This document shows positions 10,063 through 23,291 of a stretch of 64,000 nucleotides of DNA, piece by piece. This DNA is from Alteromonas abrolhosensis. Its GTDB lineage: Bacteria > Pseudomonadota > Gammaproteobacteria > Enterobacterales > Alteromonadaceae. The notes under the pieces are model-generated. The model was given only the letters and a program-made list of their open reading frames with translations. It did no database searches and was not told the DNA's origin. The translations under genes and the position numbers were made by a program. How positions within the stretch are numbered: the stretch's first letter is position 1; each line of letters starts with the position of its first letter. The DNA is taken from contig NZ_MEJH01000006.1 in NCBI RefSeq assembly GCF_001953635.1, forward strand, positions 63,915 to 127,914, given 5' to 3'.

Positions 10063-10998
10063 ATGGTGCTGGTAATGCTTGAAAGCAGACAATTCGAAAA
10101 ACTAGATCTAAACCTGCTAAAGGTTTTTGAAGCGCTGTGGCAGCACAGAAATATGACCCGCGTAGCGGAAGCGCTTCACATTACGCCCTCGGCCGTTAGT
10201 CATGCCATGCGCAGGTTTAGGGATATTTTGGGCGACCCACTGTTTGTGAAAGAAAAACAAAGCATGTTGCCAACCGCAGCCTGCGAACGATTGGCGCCCA
10301 CTATCCTAAAAGCCTTGGGAGATATTCGAAAAGCACTGGGGGAGTTTGCTGACTTCGACCCTTTACATAGCCATCAGCGCTTTGTTATCGCTATGCAAGA
10401 GTCTCTTGAATTAGGGGTTTTGCCTGTACTGCTTTCAACCCTTGAAAGGCAGGCTCCTAATATTGAAATAGTAAGCACTCGCTTACATCGCGACGCTATG
10501 CTGGCAGACTTAACTAACCGCAATCTGCATTTAGTCATCGATATAGGTCGCGCCGTTGCTGCGCCCATCTCGCACTCGTTGTTACGTCGCGACACCTATA
10601 AAGTGCTTATGAATAAGCAAAACCCGTTGGCTCAGAATATAGATAAGAAAAAGTATGTGGCGGCACGCCATATTACAGTGTCTAATCGCGCAAAAGGGGC
10701 GTCGGTGGAAGAAATTGCATTGCAACAACTGGGCGTAAGCCGACCTTCTTTGTGGCGCTGCCAAAACTATCGGGCTGCGGCAGACGTGGTTGCTAAGACT
10801 AACGCTTTATTAACTTTGCCTGGATCCGTGGCTGATGCGGTAAGCGACGATAATCTGATTAGCACTAAACTACCGTATCAGTTACCAGCCTTGGAAACCC
10901 ATCTTTACTGGCATAGCCAACAGGAAGGCGAACCGGGTCTAATGTGGTTACGAAATTTAATGCTACACTTGTTCGCTGAATCTGGTCTTACCAGATAG
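10063..10998 (+). CDS. LysR-family transcriptional regulator
   Basis: A 311-residue LysR-type regulator with an N-terminal winged helix-turn-helix (about residues 12-75; LNLLKVFEALWQHRNMTRVAEAL, then ITPSAVSHAMRRFRDILGDPLF) and a C-terminal periplasmic-binding-protein-like effector domain. The NLL..F start and the SHAM..LR pattern place it in the NodD/LeuO/PA0477-like group. It is divergent from the acyl-CoA dehydrogenase gene, a common arrangement for a regulator and its target. The start is uncertain between ATG 10063 and ATG 10075, neither with a clear ribosome site. The effector is unknown. Confidence 0.87.
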   Translation: MVLVMLESRQFEKLDLNLLKVFEALWQHRNMTRVAEALHITPSAVSHAMRRFRDILGDPLFVKEKQSMLPTAACERLAPTILKALGDIRKALGEFADFDPLHSHQRFVIAMQESLELGVLPVLLSTLERQAPNIEIVSTRLHRDAMLADLTNRNLHLVIDIGRAVAAPISHSLLRRDTYKVLMNKQNPLAQNIDKKKYVAARHITVSNRAKGASVEEIALQQLGVSRPSLWRCQNYRAAADVVAKTNALLTLPGSVADAVSDDNLISTKLPYQLPALETHLYWHSQQEGEPGLMWLRNLMLHLFAESGLTR

Positions 10999-11188
10999 AT
11001 CCTGATAGGATTCAGCGCTAACGGCGTTAATTCCATCACGGGTACTAAAGTGGTATCAACGTGTTGCGGTGCCAAGCTACGTTTGCAGTATAAGCATGGA
11101 ATATAGAAGCACGAAGCAAAGTGGGGGCTTAGGTTTGACTGCAGGCACTTTGCTAAGCGGCGCGAGTTAGGGTGAAAAGGAAGCAGTA

Positions 11189-11950
11189 ATGAAAATTCAC
11201 ACATTAGCAGGCTACATACAGCATATTTATCTGGTTGAAGACAGTAACGGGCTGCTATTGCTTGATGGATGTAGCCGCGCCGATGTAGATAAGGTCTGTC
11301 AGTTTATTACGCAAACCTTAGGGCGCCCGTTAAGTGATTTAAAGCTGATTGTGGTTACACACATGCACCCCGATCACGCCGGTGGTGCCATTAAGCTGCG
11401 TGAGCGAACTGGCGCGCAGGTGGCATCTCATCCTAAAGCCATCAATTGGTATTCTGGGTTTGCTGGGCGTACTGCTCACGGTATAGATTTGCTGCTAACC
11501 TGGTGGGTGGCTAACCGTATTGGTAAGCCAAAAATGCCCATATGGTACAACCCGATACTAACGCCAGATATGACCCTTGCCGACAACCAACCACTGCCCG
11601 GTTTCCCAGATTGGCAGGTCATGTATACGCCAGGTCATACCGATCACGACTTAACGCTTCAGCACATTCCTACGCATCAGGCTTACATTGCCGATGTTTT
11701 GGTACAGGTGAAAGGTGAATTAGTACCACCGTATCCGTTATGCCACCCAAATCAATATCGCGAAAGCTTAAAAAGGCTCGCTCAGTCACATATTGATACA
11801 TTCTTTTGCGCCCACGTGCCGCCCACTAAAAAGTCGGATATCGATTTTGAACACGTTATCGAAAACGCACCGCGCAAGCCCAAGAATCACTGGCATTCCA
11901 GTAAGAACCGCATTAAGAAAAAGCTCTTTAATCAAACCCGCGAGCATTAA
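11189..11950 (+). CDS. Metallo-beta-lactamase-fold hydrolase
   Basis: A 253-residue zinc hydrolase of the metallo-beta-lactamase superfamily. The HxHxDH signature is present as HMHPDHAGG (about residues 59-67), followed by the third-histidine motif GHTDHD (about 150-155), a downstream Asp (IADVL) and a last metal histidine in the C-terminal part (CAHVPP). This is the glyoxalase II / lactonase-like subgroup, but substrate specificity cannot be read. The ATG has AGGAAG a few bases upstream. It is a stand-alone gene on the plus strand before ycjX. Confidence 0.85.
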   Translation: MKIHTLAGYIQHIYLVEDSNGLLLLDGCSRADVDKVCQFITQTLGRPLSDLKLIVVTHMHPDHAGGAIKLRERTGAQVASHPKAINWYSGFAGRTAHGIDLLLTWWVANRIGKPKMPIWYNPILTPDMTLADNQPLPGFPDWQVMYTPGHTDHDLTLQHIPTHQAYIADVLVQVKGELVPPYPLCHPNQYRESLKRLAQSHIDTFFCAHVPPTKKSDIDFEHVIENAPRKPKNHWHSSKNRIKKKLFNQTREH

Positions 11951-12163
11951 TAAACAATATTCGAACTGCGCTGCTTAGTCATAAAGTAGCGTGTTTAGCT
12001 GGCACTGCCCTTGCTTTTCTGCGTTAACAACCACATTAATCCTATGAGCATATCTATAATAATGTGAAGGCAAAGATGTAAGACCAGCCCTCTTTGCACA
12101 TTATTTTTAAAGGGTTTAGGTTCAAGCGAATAGGAACTGCAAAGGCAGAATACAAACAAAATA

Positions 12164-13549
12164 ATGCAAAAAAATATCGCTACGCTTTTTGACAAGACTC
12201 GGGCAATGGCGTCGCTAACTGGCGACAAACTTAGCAGTGTGTTTAATAAAGAAACCCACCGATTCACCATTACTGGGCTTAGTCGAAGCGGTAAATCTAT
12301 GCTGTTCACCAGCCTCATTACTATGCTGAAAAGCCGTAGCGAAGAGGGCTATGCGTGTTTGCCTCTGCTACGTTATTTGCCGCCATCCCAAGTGCTTGAT
12401 ATGCGCATAGAGCCCATTGAAGGCTACAAACCATTTCCACATTTGCAAAACATTGCTGATCTTGAAAACGGGCAATGGCCTAAGGCCACTGAAGAAGCAT
12501 TCGGTTTTAAGCTGGTGGTGCGTTTAAAAGAGACTGCCTCGCTTAAGCGTCATGTACTCCCGCACAGCGACGTGGTATTTGAATTTATCGATTACCCCGG
12601 AGAATGGGTGACCGACATTCCCATGCTAAGTAAAACCTATGCCCATTGGTCAGACTCTGCGTGGGCGCAGCTTAGTAGTGGCCCGCAACAGTATTTTGCT
12701 AACCAGTGGAAAGCGTTTGTTAATCAGTTTGATTTCGAACAAGAGCCAACCGAGCAGCGCATTCAGCTTCTGGTTAATGCTTATCGCGATTATTTAGTAG
12801 AAGCTAAGGCCAACGGTATATCGCTTCTTCAGCCGGGCAGTTTTTTATTGGAGTCGAGCGATTTCGACTGGCAGGCGTTTGGTTTTACGCCGCTGCCATC
12901 TAGCATTACCAGCGATGTGTCACACCCCTGGTTTAAAGTGTTCAATAAGCACTTTGCTAAATTCCAAAGTGGGTGGTTAACGCCGTTGAAGCAGTCCATT
13001 TTTAAAGAGACCGACAAGCAGATAATTCTTGTCGACTTGTTTGAAGGGCTTAACCACAGCAGGCAGCATTTGTATCAGCTGAAGGAAACCCTGAGTCACT
13101 TGGCAGATACTTTTGTGTACGGGCAAAGTACTTGGTTTTCACGCAATGTGCTGAAAAAAGAGCAAATTGGCAAAGTGGCGTTTGTGGCCACTAAGTCTGA
13201 TCTTGTGCCCGTAAGTCAGCGCGCTAACTTACTTAATTTACTTACCCAAATTACCGAAGGAGCCAGAGCACGGTTCGATGGTAAACCTATTCAGTTCGAG
13301 CATTTTCTAGTGTCTAGCATGCAAGTGACTGATGAGGGTAGTAACGACGATGCTATTCGTTATAAAGACGCTGATGGCCGCTATGTAGAATCTACGTTCG
13401 AACCTATTCCCAGCACACTAAAAGAGATGGAAGAGGGTAGCCATTTTCCAGTACCCGATGTGAGTGTGCCTAACGATTTTAAGGCGCGCATTTTAGCGGG
13501 TAAGGGCGTAGACAGATTGCTTCAGTTTTTACTGGGCAAAGGAGAGTAA
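12164..13549 (+). CDS. ycjX: YcjX-family P-loop protein (DUF463)
   Basis: A 461-residue predicted nucleotide-binding protein; family members are about 465 residues. The P-loop GLSRSGKS is at residues 38-45, followed by a switch-like segment FIDYPGEW and a later TKSD motif typical of G-protein-like guanine specificity. The conserved family phrase DLFEGLNHSRQHL is near residue 290. The gene ends two bases before ycjF; the ycjX-ycjF pair is conserved in gammaproteobacteria, where in enterobacteria it belongs to the phage-shock (psp) regulon. No psp genes are visible here, so an envelope-stress link is inference. The start lacks a convincing ribosome site. Confidence 0.9.
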   Translation: MQKNIATLFDKTRAMASLTGDKLSSVFNKETHRFTITGLSRSGKSMLFTSLITMLKSRSEEGYACLPLLRYLPPSQVLDMRIEPIEGYKPFPHLQNIADLENGQWPKATEEAFGFKLVVRLKETASLKRHVLPHSDVVFEFIDYPGEWVTDIPMLSKTYAHWSDSAWAQLSSGPQQYFANQWKAFVNQFDFEQEPTEQRIQLLVNAYRDYLVEAKANGISLLQPGSFLLESSDFDWQAFGFTPLPSSITSDVSHPWFKVFNKHFAKFQSGWLTPLKQSIFKETDKQIILVDLFEGLNHSRQHLYQLKETLSHLADTFVYGQSTWFSRNVLKKEQIGKVAFVATKSDLVPVSQRANLLNLLTQITEGARARFDGKPIQFEHFLVSSMQVTDEGSNDDAIRYKDADGRYVESTFEPIPSTLKEMEEGSHFPVPDVSVPNDFKARILAGKGVDRLLQFLLGKGE

Positions 13550-13551
13550 GA

Positions 13552-14718
13552 ATGAGCGATAAACCTTATAAATTTGACGAAAGCCCAGAGCAGGTAAGCC
13601 AGTCTACGCTTAGAAGCGATGCAATTTACGGCAATGCCGATGAGGAAGCGCAGCGCAATACGGCAACTGGGTATGGTAAACCCAATAATGACAGTGAAAG
13701 TGATGCGGTAAAAAAGCCACAATACAAAACCAAAGTTAAAACGCAAACTTTAGATATAGCGCAGCCTGAAACCAAACTTCCCAAGCAAGTTGCTGAAGAT
13801 ATATGGGAAGTCGACGCCAAAAATAGTGGCCTGTCGTTAGGTGCGGCAACACTAGGGTTTGGTGTGTTTTCCTTAATTGGATTTTTCGTATTTGAAGCAT
13901 ATACCACCCTTGCGGCAAACGTTTCTGAGCACCCCATCGGTACAGGTGTACTAGGCGCGCTATTAGTTGGATTTGTTAGCTGCTTTAGCTTTTTGAGTTT
14001 TAAAGAGTGGCGAGGCTACAAGCAAGTAAATACGGCGATGGAAGATGCAAGCGTTATCCGAGATTTGCTGGCTAGTAATGGGGTAGAGCCATCAGCGGGA
14101 GGAGAGCCCTTAGCGAAACAAAAGCCATCAGCGGGAGGAGAGCCTTCAGCGAAACAAAAGCCTTTAGCGCAACAAGAGACCTCAGCGGGAACAGAAGCAT
14201 CGCCACAGAAAATAGACCGCGTGCTAAGCCAGCACGGCAAACGCTTTTCGCGTGGTTCTTATGCAGCGCATTGTTTCGAGCGTTACAAGCAACAGCTTCA
14301 AGACGACATGACAGGCCCAGAACGATTAGGCCTGTACGAAGACACGGTACTAAAACCGGTTCAGGAAAAGGCGCACAAGGTGCTGAATAAAGAGTCGGTG
14401 ACCGCCGGAAGCCTTGCGTTTATAAGCCCAAATAATCTTATTCAAACATTCGCGGTGGTATGGATTAGCTTTCGCACCATTCGTCGAATGGCCCGTGTGT
14501 ACGGACTAAGACCAAGTACAGCAGGAAACTGGAAATTGCTCAAAGTGTTGGCGCAAAACATTGCGGCGCAAGGCGTGTTTGACTTAGCTACCGATGAGGT
14601 TGCCAATCAAATCGGCGGCAGCCTGTCTGCAAAGTTTATGGAAAATTCTGCTGAAGCTATTGCTGCAGGTGCGCTCAACGCCCGTTTAGGACGAGCGTTG
14701 ATCAAGTTGCTTAAATAG
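13552..14718 (+). CDS. ycjF: YcjF-family inner membrane protein (DUF697)
   Basis: A 388-residue membrane protein, partner of YcjX. An acidic, disordered N-terminus (residues 1-95) leads to two membrane spans (about 100-122 and 129-150) and a C-terminal DUF697 domain with a further hydrophobic region (TAGSLAFISPNNLIQTFAVVW). Between the spans and the C-terminal domain lies a low-complexity linker (about residues 178-220) made of near-identical 12-residue repeats, described separately. It starts three bases after the ycjX stop, hence an operon. Molecular function is unknown. Confidence 0.87.
   Translation: MSDKPYKFDESPEQVSQSTLRSDAIYGNADEEAQRNTATGYGKPNNDSESDAVKKPQYKTKVKTQTLDIAQPETKLPKQVAEDIWEVDAKNSGLSLGAATLGFGVFSLIGFFVFEAYTTLAANVSEHPIGTGVLGALLVGFVSCFSFLSFKEWRGYKQVNTAMEDASVIRDLLASNGVEPSAGGEPLAKQKPSAGGEPSAKQKPLAQQETSAGTEASPQKIDRVLSQHGKRFSRGSYAAHCFERYKQQLQDDMTGPERLGLYEDTVLKPVQEKAHKVLNKESVTAGSLAFISPNNLIQTFAVVWISFRTIRRMARVYGLRPSTAGNWKLLKVLAQNIAAQGVFDLATDEVANQIGGSLSAKFMENSAEAIAAGALNARLGRALIKLLK
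14088..14198 (+). repeat. In-frame 36-bp tandem repeat inside ycjF
   Basis: Two nearly identical 36-bp units (14088-14123 and 14124-14159, differing at two neighbouring bases) are followed by a third, degraded unit. Each encodes a 12-residue Ser/Ala-Gly-Gly-Glu-Pro...Ala-Lys-Gln-Lys unit. The repeat lies in the linker between the membrane spans and the C-terminal domain, where copy-number change would keep the frame. Confidence 0.9.
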
Positions 14719-14817
14719 CGCGTCTTGCCTGCTTTTTGGGCTGCGCTATTGATTTTGCGTAGCCTAACTACAACAACAGTATGTTAGCGAGAGCCCCATA
14801 AGGTTGCAGTCGTTACG

Positions 14818-16044
14818 TTATAGCGCCTTTTTAGTGGGCACTACTACGTTAGCAAAGATTAATCCCGCCAATAGTGACATAAAGATAAGAAATACTTCCT
14901 GTCCCAAATGGTCGGCCTTTACAAAGTCTTGGCCCGTCATAAACGAGTTCAAGCCAATATAGGTTTTAGACCCCGGCACCAGCACTATAAGCCCGTGCAT
15001 AGCCACAATTGTTGCGGGTTGGTTAGCAATGCGGGTGAACGCATTAGCAAAAATACCTAACGCAAATGCACCCACGAACGCGCCTAGCCCAGGGCTCATG
15101 TAATCAGAGCTCCATGCAGTAGCACTGTAGGCAATAAATGCTGCCGCCAATGCCCATGGAATGTGTTTAATGCGTGTTCTGAATATCGCAACTAGGGCAA
15201 TACACAGCAAGAATACCGCCAGCCATGTAGCCCAGTAAGGCAGCGATTCTGCAGGGGTATACACGTTTTCACCAAACGCACTAAAGCCTACCGACACACC
15301 CAGAAACGCACCAAAGTACAGCTTAAACAGCTGCATGATGGCGTCCATGGTACGGGCGGTGCCCGACACCATGTTTCGCGATGAAAGCTCGGCAAGGCCC
15401 ATCGTCAGCGCTAGTCCGGGTACAAACACAATTACTGATGAAAGCACTACCAGCGGAATGTTAATGCCCGGGTCAACGAATTGACCAATAGCGCAGGCAA
15501 GAATGCCGCCAACGAACGCGGTGACAGGCTCTAGCATTAAGTTTACGCGTTTAGACTGCTGCGCCCATAAGGTCCAAAGATATGCCACTATACCCAAAGC
15601 GCCTGACCAGCCAATTTCGCTCCAGCTTGCACCCATTAGCATAGCAAACGCGCCGGTGGCCATAGCAAAGGCAATACCTGTAACCCATTTACCGTAGGGG
15701 CTGCCCATGGCGTCTATTTCATTTAAGCGCTTGTCAGCTTCACTTAAGGTTAATTTGCCTGACAGAAGTTCACTGGCCAGTTCATCGGTGAGCGACAACG
15801 CATTCATGTCCAGTTCACCAGGAAGCAAACGCGCAGCATGGTTGTATTCGTCTTCGTGGCGGTCGCTCCAGATAACAAAAGTTAGCGAAGTTGGCGTCGA
15901 AATAAATGAAGCGTGTACACCTAAATACTTAGCAACTTCGCCAAGGTAAGCTTCAAGACGGAACGCAGGGGTACCGTACTTGTGCAGCATTTTGCCTAGC
16001 TTCACTATAAATCTACGAATTTGAATAAATTCAACGGTATCCAA
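14818..16044 (-). CDS. ThrE-type threonine/serine exporter family protein
   Basis: Inner-membrane protein of 408 residues with the two-part ThrE layout: an N-terminal amphipathic domain (RFIVKLGKMLHKYGTPAFRLEAYL) followed by about ten membrane spans in two blocks; the second block (GLGAFVGAFALGIFANAFTRI, then LIVLVPGSKTYIG) matches the small ThrE-2 half, here fused. Members export threonine/serine or related small molecules. The TTG at 16044 is chosen as start: an AAAGGG ribosome site sits seven bases upstream, and a longer reading frame (to 16167) would translate straight through a strong terminator hairpin belonging to the upstream thiamine operon, giving a spurious extra hydrophobic segment. 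Confidence 0.8.
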   Translation of the reverse strand: MDTVEFIQIRRFIVKLGKMLHKYGTPAFRLEAYLGEVAKYLGVHASFISTPTSLTFVIWSDRHEDEYNHAARLLPGELDMNALSLTDELASELLSGKLTLSEADKRLNEIDAMGSPYGKWVTGIAFAMATGAFAMLMGASWSEIGWSGALGIVAYLWTLWAQQSKRVNLMLEPVTAFVGGILACAIGQFVDPGINIPLVVLSSVIVFVPGLALTMGLAELSSRNMVSGTARTMDAIMQLFKLYFGAFLGVSVGFSAFGENVYTPAESLPYWATWLAVFLLCIALVAIFRTRIKHIPWALAAAFIAYSATAWSSDYMSPGLGAFVGAFALGIFANAFTRIANQPATIVAMHGLIVLVPGSKTYIGLNSFMTGQDFVKADHLGQEVFLIFMSLLAGLIFANVVVPTKKAL

Positions 16045-16090
16045 CGCACTGCCCTTTAGTTTTGATAAATCTAATATGAGATAAATGAGA

Positions 16091-16126
16091 CAAAAAAGCC
16101 AGACGCATAGGAAAAGTGTCTGGCTA
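16091..16126 (-). terminator. Rho-independent terminator of the thiamine operon
   Basis: On the minus strand AGCCAGAC pairs with GTCTGGCT across a 12-base loop and is followed directly by a run of T. It lies about 150 bases after the thiH stop and just before thrE, so it probably ends the thi transcript. Confidence 0.85.
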
Positions 16127-16272
16127 AAATTTGGGCGGATTGTACGGAGGGTTTTGCACGAAAGCAAAACAAATTTTCTCTTATTTTCCCTTAAAAAAAC
16201 TAATCGTTTAAAGGGGTAGAAAAGTGATGAATTAAACTACGTTTTTCACAAAACAAAATGCTTTTCCTATTC

Positions 16273-17406
16273 CTAAGTGCGCTGTGTGAAAGGCATCCAG
16301 TCTTTCCAAACAGGCTCTAATCCTTTCATTGAAAGTGCGCTCACGACGTCTGACACAGATCGGTTGTCGTCAATATCGAATTGATTTAGTGCCTTCGATG
16401 GCGCGCTGTAACCGCCCGGCTGTGTTTGCGAGGCAGCACTCATCGACGTTATGCCAAGTGGCATTACCCCATCTCGAAATACCGCTGACTCTCGGGTAGA
16501 CAGCGAGAGTTCGGCTTGAGGGTTAAATATGCGGTGGGCGCAGATGAGCTGCAGCAAATCTCGCTCGTTAGGGAGTTTACTATTGGTGAGGACGTTACCG
16601 CCGGTGGTGTTACCTTCGCAGCTACGAAGGCGCGGAAAAGCAATGGATACACGGCTTTGCCAGTAGTGTTGCTGTATTAACTTGCCGTGAAGGGCGGTCA
16701 TGGCGCTATCAACCCGCCAGTCTCCCAAACCCAGTAGTGCGCCAATGCCTATTTTATCAATGCCGGCTTTTCCTATGCGATCGGTGGCCTCTAAGCGCCA
16801 TAAAAAATCCTGTTTTTTACCTTGGGTATGGTAATTGGCGTAGTGCTGCGGTGAGTAGGTTTCTTGATACACCAACACCGCATCTAACCCCAGGTACTTC
16901 AAGGTTTCATATTGCTCGCGCTTTAATGGCTGTACCTCCATCATAAGGTAGCTCACTTTTTCGCGAATGGCGCTTAGGGTTTGCTCAAAATAATCCATTC
17001 CCACTTTAGTTTCGTGCTCGCCAGTAACCAGTAACACCTGTGAAAAGCCTAAATCTTTAATGGCTTCAATTTCGGTTAACACTTCGCTTATAGACAGGGT
17101 TTTGCGCTTTATTTTGTTGCTCATGGTAAAGCCGCAATAGGTACATTCGTTGGCACACAAGTTTGATAAATACAAAGGCACAAACAGCTGCATGGTGTTG
17201 CCAAAGCGATGACGAGTCATTGCTTTAGCGCGATAGGCCATGGCTTCTAAGTACTGAGCGCCAGCGGGAGAAATTAATGCCATGAAGTCGTCTAGAGACA
17301 GCGTATCTTTACCTAGCGCTCGTTCTACGTCGCCCGCTGTTTTGCTGTTTATCGACATAGCCAAATGCGACAAGTCTTGCTGCATTAATGCCTGTGCTAC
17401 TTTCAT
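16273..17406 (-). CDS. thiH: 2-iminoacetate synthase (radical SAM), thiamine thiazole synthesis
   Basis: Cleaves tyrosine to 2-iminoacetate (dehydroglycine) and p-cresol, supplying the C-N unit of the thiazole ring in the anaerobic-type pathway. The 377-residue product has the radical-SAM cluster motif CxxxCxxC at Cys84, Cys88 and Cys91 (CANECTYC) and the family C-terminal BATS region ([12 protein letters not shown]). It overlaps thiG by four bases (ATGA-type junction). The use of ThiH rather than the oxidase ThiO means tyrosine, not glycine, is the precursor here. It is the last gene of the operon. Confidence 0.95.
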   Translation of the reverse strand: MKVAQALMQQDLSHLAMSINSKTAGDVERALGKDTLSLDDFMALISPAGAQYLEAMAYRAKAMTRHRFGNTMQLFVPLYLSNLCANECTYCGFTMSNKIKRKTLSISEVLTEIEAIKDLGFSQVLLVTGEHETKVGMDYFEQTLSAIREKVSYLMMEVQPLKREQYETLKYLGLDAVLVYQETYSPQHYANYHTQGKKQDFLWRLEATDRIGKAGIDKIGIGALLGLGDWRVDSAMTALHGKLIQQHYWQSRVSIAFPRLRSCEGNTTGGNVLTNSKLPNERDLLQLICAHRIFNPQAELSLSTRESAVFRDGVMPLGITSMSAASQTQPGGYSAPSKALNQFDIDDNRSVSDVVSALSMKGLEPVWKDWMPFTQRT

Positions 17407-18173
17407 ACCGCCGGCTCCAAAAAGGCGGTAAGCGGGCTAGAGGCTTGGGCAAAACTGCTGGTAGCACCAAGTCCAGCTTCAAAGGCTTTTCGCCCCGTTT
17501 CTACGGCGCTTGCAAAAGCTGCTGCCATAGCAACTGGGTCCTTAGCCGTGGCGATAGCCGTATTTACCAGTACCGCGTCTACTCCCAGTTCCATGGCCGC
17601 CATGGCTTCGCTCGGCTTACCAATGCCTGCATCTACAATGACGGGTATCGACGCTTGCTCAACAATAATTTGCAAAAAGGGTTCGGTTTGTAAGCCCTGA
17701 TTGCTCCCAATAGGCGCGCCCAATGGCATAACGGCGGCGCAGCCTACCTCTTCCAAGCGTTTACACAATACCGGGTCTGCCCCGCAGTAGGGCAAAACGT
17801 GAAACCCTTTTTTAACCAGTGCCTCTGCGGCAAGCAGGGTTTCGATTGAGTCGGGCAACAGGTAGCGCTGGTCTGGATGAATTTCAAGCTTTACCCAAGG
17901 GCTACCTAATGCTTCATACGCAAGTTCAGCGGCGAATATGGCTTCTTTCGCGTTCTTTGCTCCAGAGGTATTCGGCAACAGAGTAACGCCTAATGCTTTT
18001 AATGCCGAAAGCGTTTCATCTTGTGAGCTATGGCTAGCAACGCGCTTCATTGCCAAGGTCACCATGCTGCTTTTAGCTGCCTGAACCGCGTTTTTCATGG
18101 TGTCTGGATTACTAAATTTGCCCGTGCCGGTTAATAAACGTGAAGGGAAGGTGTGATTTGCGAGTGTTAGCAT
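17403..18173 (-). CDS. thiG: Thiazole synthase
   Basis: Builds thiazole phosphate from 1-deoxyxylulose 5-phosphate, ThiS thiocarboxylate and 2-iminoacetate. The 256-residue (beta/alpha)8 protein has the Schiff-base lysine in WVKLEIHPD at Lys95, matching the known enzyme position, and the phosphate-binding [15 protein letters not shown] segment. It begins one base after the thiS stop and overlaps thiH, consistent with ThiG-ThiS and ThiG-ThiH complexes. Confidence 0.96.
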   Translation of the reverse strand: MLTLANHTFPSRLLTGTGKFSNPDTMKNAVQAAKSSMVTLAMKRVASHSSQDETLSALKALGVTLLPNTSGAKNAKEAIFAAELAYEALGSPWVKLEIHPDQRYLLPDSIETLLAAEALVKKGFHVLPYCGADPVLCKRLEEVGCAAVMPLGAPIGSNQGLQTEPFLQIIVEQASIPVIVDAGIGKPSEAMAAMELGVDAVLVNTAIATAKDPVAMAAAFASAVETGRKAFEAGLGATSSFAQASSPLTAFLEPAV

Positions 18174-18174
18174 T

Positions 18175-18390
18175 TTAGCCTCCTGCCACTAGAGTAAAGA
18201 TATCCACGGTATCGTTGTCACTTAAATAGGTCGTAGACCATTCTTGCTTGCTGACAATCGCTGCGTTTTTAGCAACAGCAGTGCCTTCGTCTTTCAATTG
18301 TTTAAGGGCAATTAACTCGCTAAGCGATATAGGAGAAATCACGCTCATTGGTTGGTTATTCACGTTAATGTTGATTTGGGTCATTGGCAT
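18175..18390 (-). CDS. thiS: Sulfur carrier protein ThiS
   Basis: A 71-residue ubiquitin-fold sulfur carrier. It ends in the obligatory diglycine (TLVAGG), which ThiF adenylates and which then carries the thiocarboxylate to ThiG. Its start overlaps the end of thiF by 10 bases. Length and terminal motif agree with the family. Confidence 0.94.
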   Translation of the reverse strand: MPMTQININVNNQPMSVISPISLSELIALKQLKDEGTAVAKNAAIVSKQEWSTTYLSDNDTVDIFTLVAGG

Positions 18391-19167
18391 ACCTCACAAG
18401 AAGAAGAGGGGGGCAGCTTGAAGCTTTGCAGCGTACCGAGGCCTGCATGGGCGTTTACGTAGTGCCCCCATTTAATATCGGCATCGAAGCCTCTTGCCAG
18501 AAATAACAAGGCTTGGGTGGCTTGGTGGCATGCTGCCATGCCGACTACGGGGCCAAGTATCCCTTTGCTAACGCAATCTTCGCGTACGGCAACGTTATTT
18601 ACTAAGCACTCGTAGCAACCGCAGGTGACTGAGTTTTGAGGCAAGTTCAGCGCTTGCCAGGTAAGCCCACTGGCTGCGGCAATAAAAAGCGGAATAGACG
18701 CGCGAACTGACGCCAGGTTTATCTGTTTTCGTACCGCGACGTTGTCGGTGCAATCCAGCACACAGGTGGCTGCAGTAATTAACGTTGGTAAGTTGTTACT
18801 ATCAGCAAATAAGCTTTTAAACTGGATGTTTAGATGCGCGTTCACTTTACGCAACTCGTTGTAAAGCGACTTGGCTTTAAGCTCGCCTAAATGCATTTCG
18901 TTGTAGCTTACCTGGCGCTGCAAATTACTGATGTCGACGGTGTCACCATCTATAAGTGTAATGTTGCCCACGCCAGCACCAGCTAAATAGCGGGCGGTTA
19001 GGCTGCCTAATCCACCTAATCCCACAATAACGGCGTGCGAACTGGCCAGGTTAAGCTGTCCGTCGTGATCAATGCAATCGAGCAAAAGTTGTCTGCTATA
19101 GCGACGTATATCCTGATGCTCAAGCTTTCGGCTTACCGAGTGACTAATTGAATGAGTAGCTGAATGG

Positions 19168-19175
<8 letters not shown>
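18381..19175 (-). CDS. thiF: ThiS adenylyltransferase
   Basis: E1-like enzyme that adenylates the ThiS C-terminus. The 264-residue product has the nucleotide loop GLGGLG (52-57), two zinc CxxC pairs (Cys187/Cys190 and Cys260/Cys263) and the conserved cysteine in the EDCVSKGILGPV crossover region (Cys201), equivalent to E. coli Cys184. It overlaps thiS at one end and the thiDE fusion at the other, so all are translated together. Confidence 0.94.
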
Positions 19176-23085
<3,910 letters not shown>

Positions 23086-23171
23086 TCCCTTCGCAGGTAC
23101 TAGCCTGATCAGGTTCTACGGATCCCACTTTCGCGGTCTCAGCTTACTGGGTTGCCAGTGAAGCACTCCGA
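23086..23171 (-). ncRNA. TPP riboswitch aptamer (THI element)
   Basis: On the minus strand the conserved THI-box blocks occur in order: GGAGTGC at the 5' side, then GCTGAGA, then AACCTGATCAGG, and TGCGAAGGGA at the 3' side, closing helix P1. This is the pyrimidine- and pyrophosphate-sensing thiamine pyrophosphate aptamer. It lies upstream of thiC and should repress the operon when TPP is plentiful. Confidence 0.95.
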
Positions 23172-23184
23172 CAAGTTGCTTAAG

Positions 23185-23219
23185 TCAACTCGGGTTGTTG
23201 TTTAAATAACCCGAGTTGA
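23185..23219. other. 12-bp inverted repeat (hairpin) between hemY and the TPP aptamer
   Basis: A perfect 12-bp inverted repeat, TCAACTCGGGTT / AACCCGAGTTGA with an 11-base loop. On the minus strand it follows hemY by about 70 bases but has no U tract after it, so it is an imperfect candidate for a terminator; it may instead stabilise the 5' end of the thi transcript. Confidence 0.6.
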
Positions 23220-23231
23220 GAATTCCTTTTT

Positions 23232-23261
23232 ACTATATCTTCAATTTTACGGTTAATACAA
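23232..23261 (-). promoter_or_regulatory. Candidate sigma-70 promoter of the thi operon
   Basis: Minus-strand hexamers TTGTAT (23256-23261) and TATAGT (23232-23237) are separated by 18 bases. Transcription would start near 23225, just before the hairpin and the TPP aptamer. The call rests on motif resemblance and position only. Confidence 0.4.
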
Positions 23262-23291
23262 GTACAACCAGAAAGCTAAACGAATATTCAT

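Noticed and set aside
11995..12318. A 107-codon minus-strand frame overlapping the ycjX start
   Set aside because: About half overlaps ycjX in antisense; composition is hydrophobic by chance and no ribosome site is seen.
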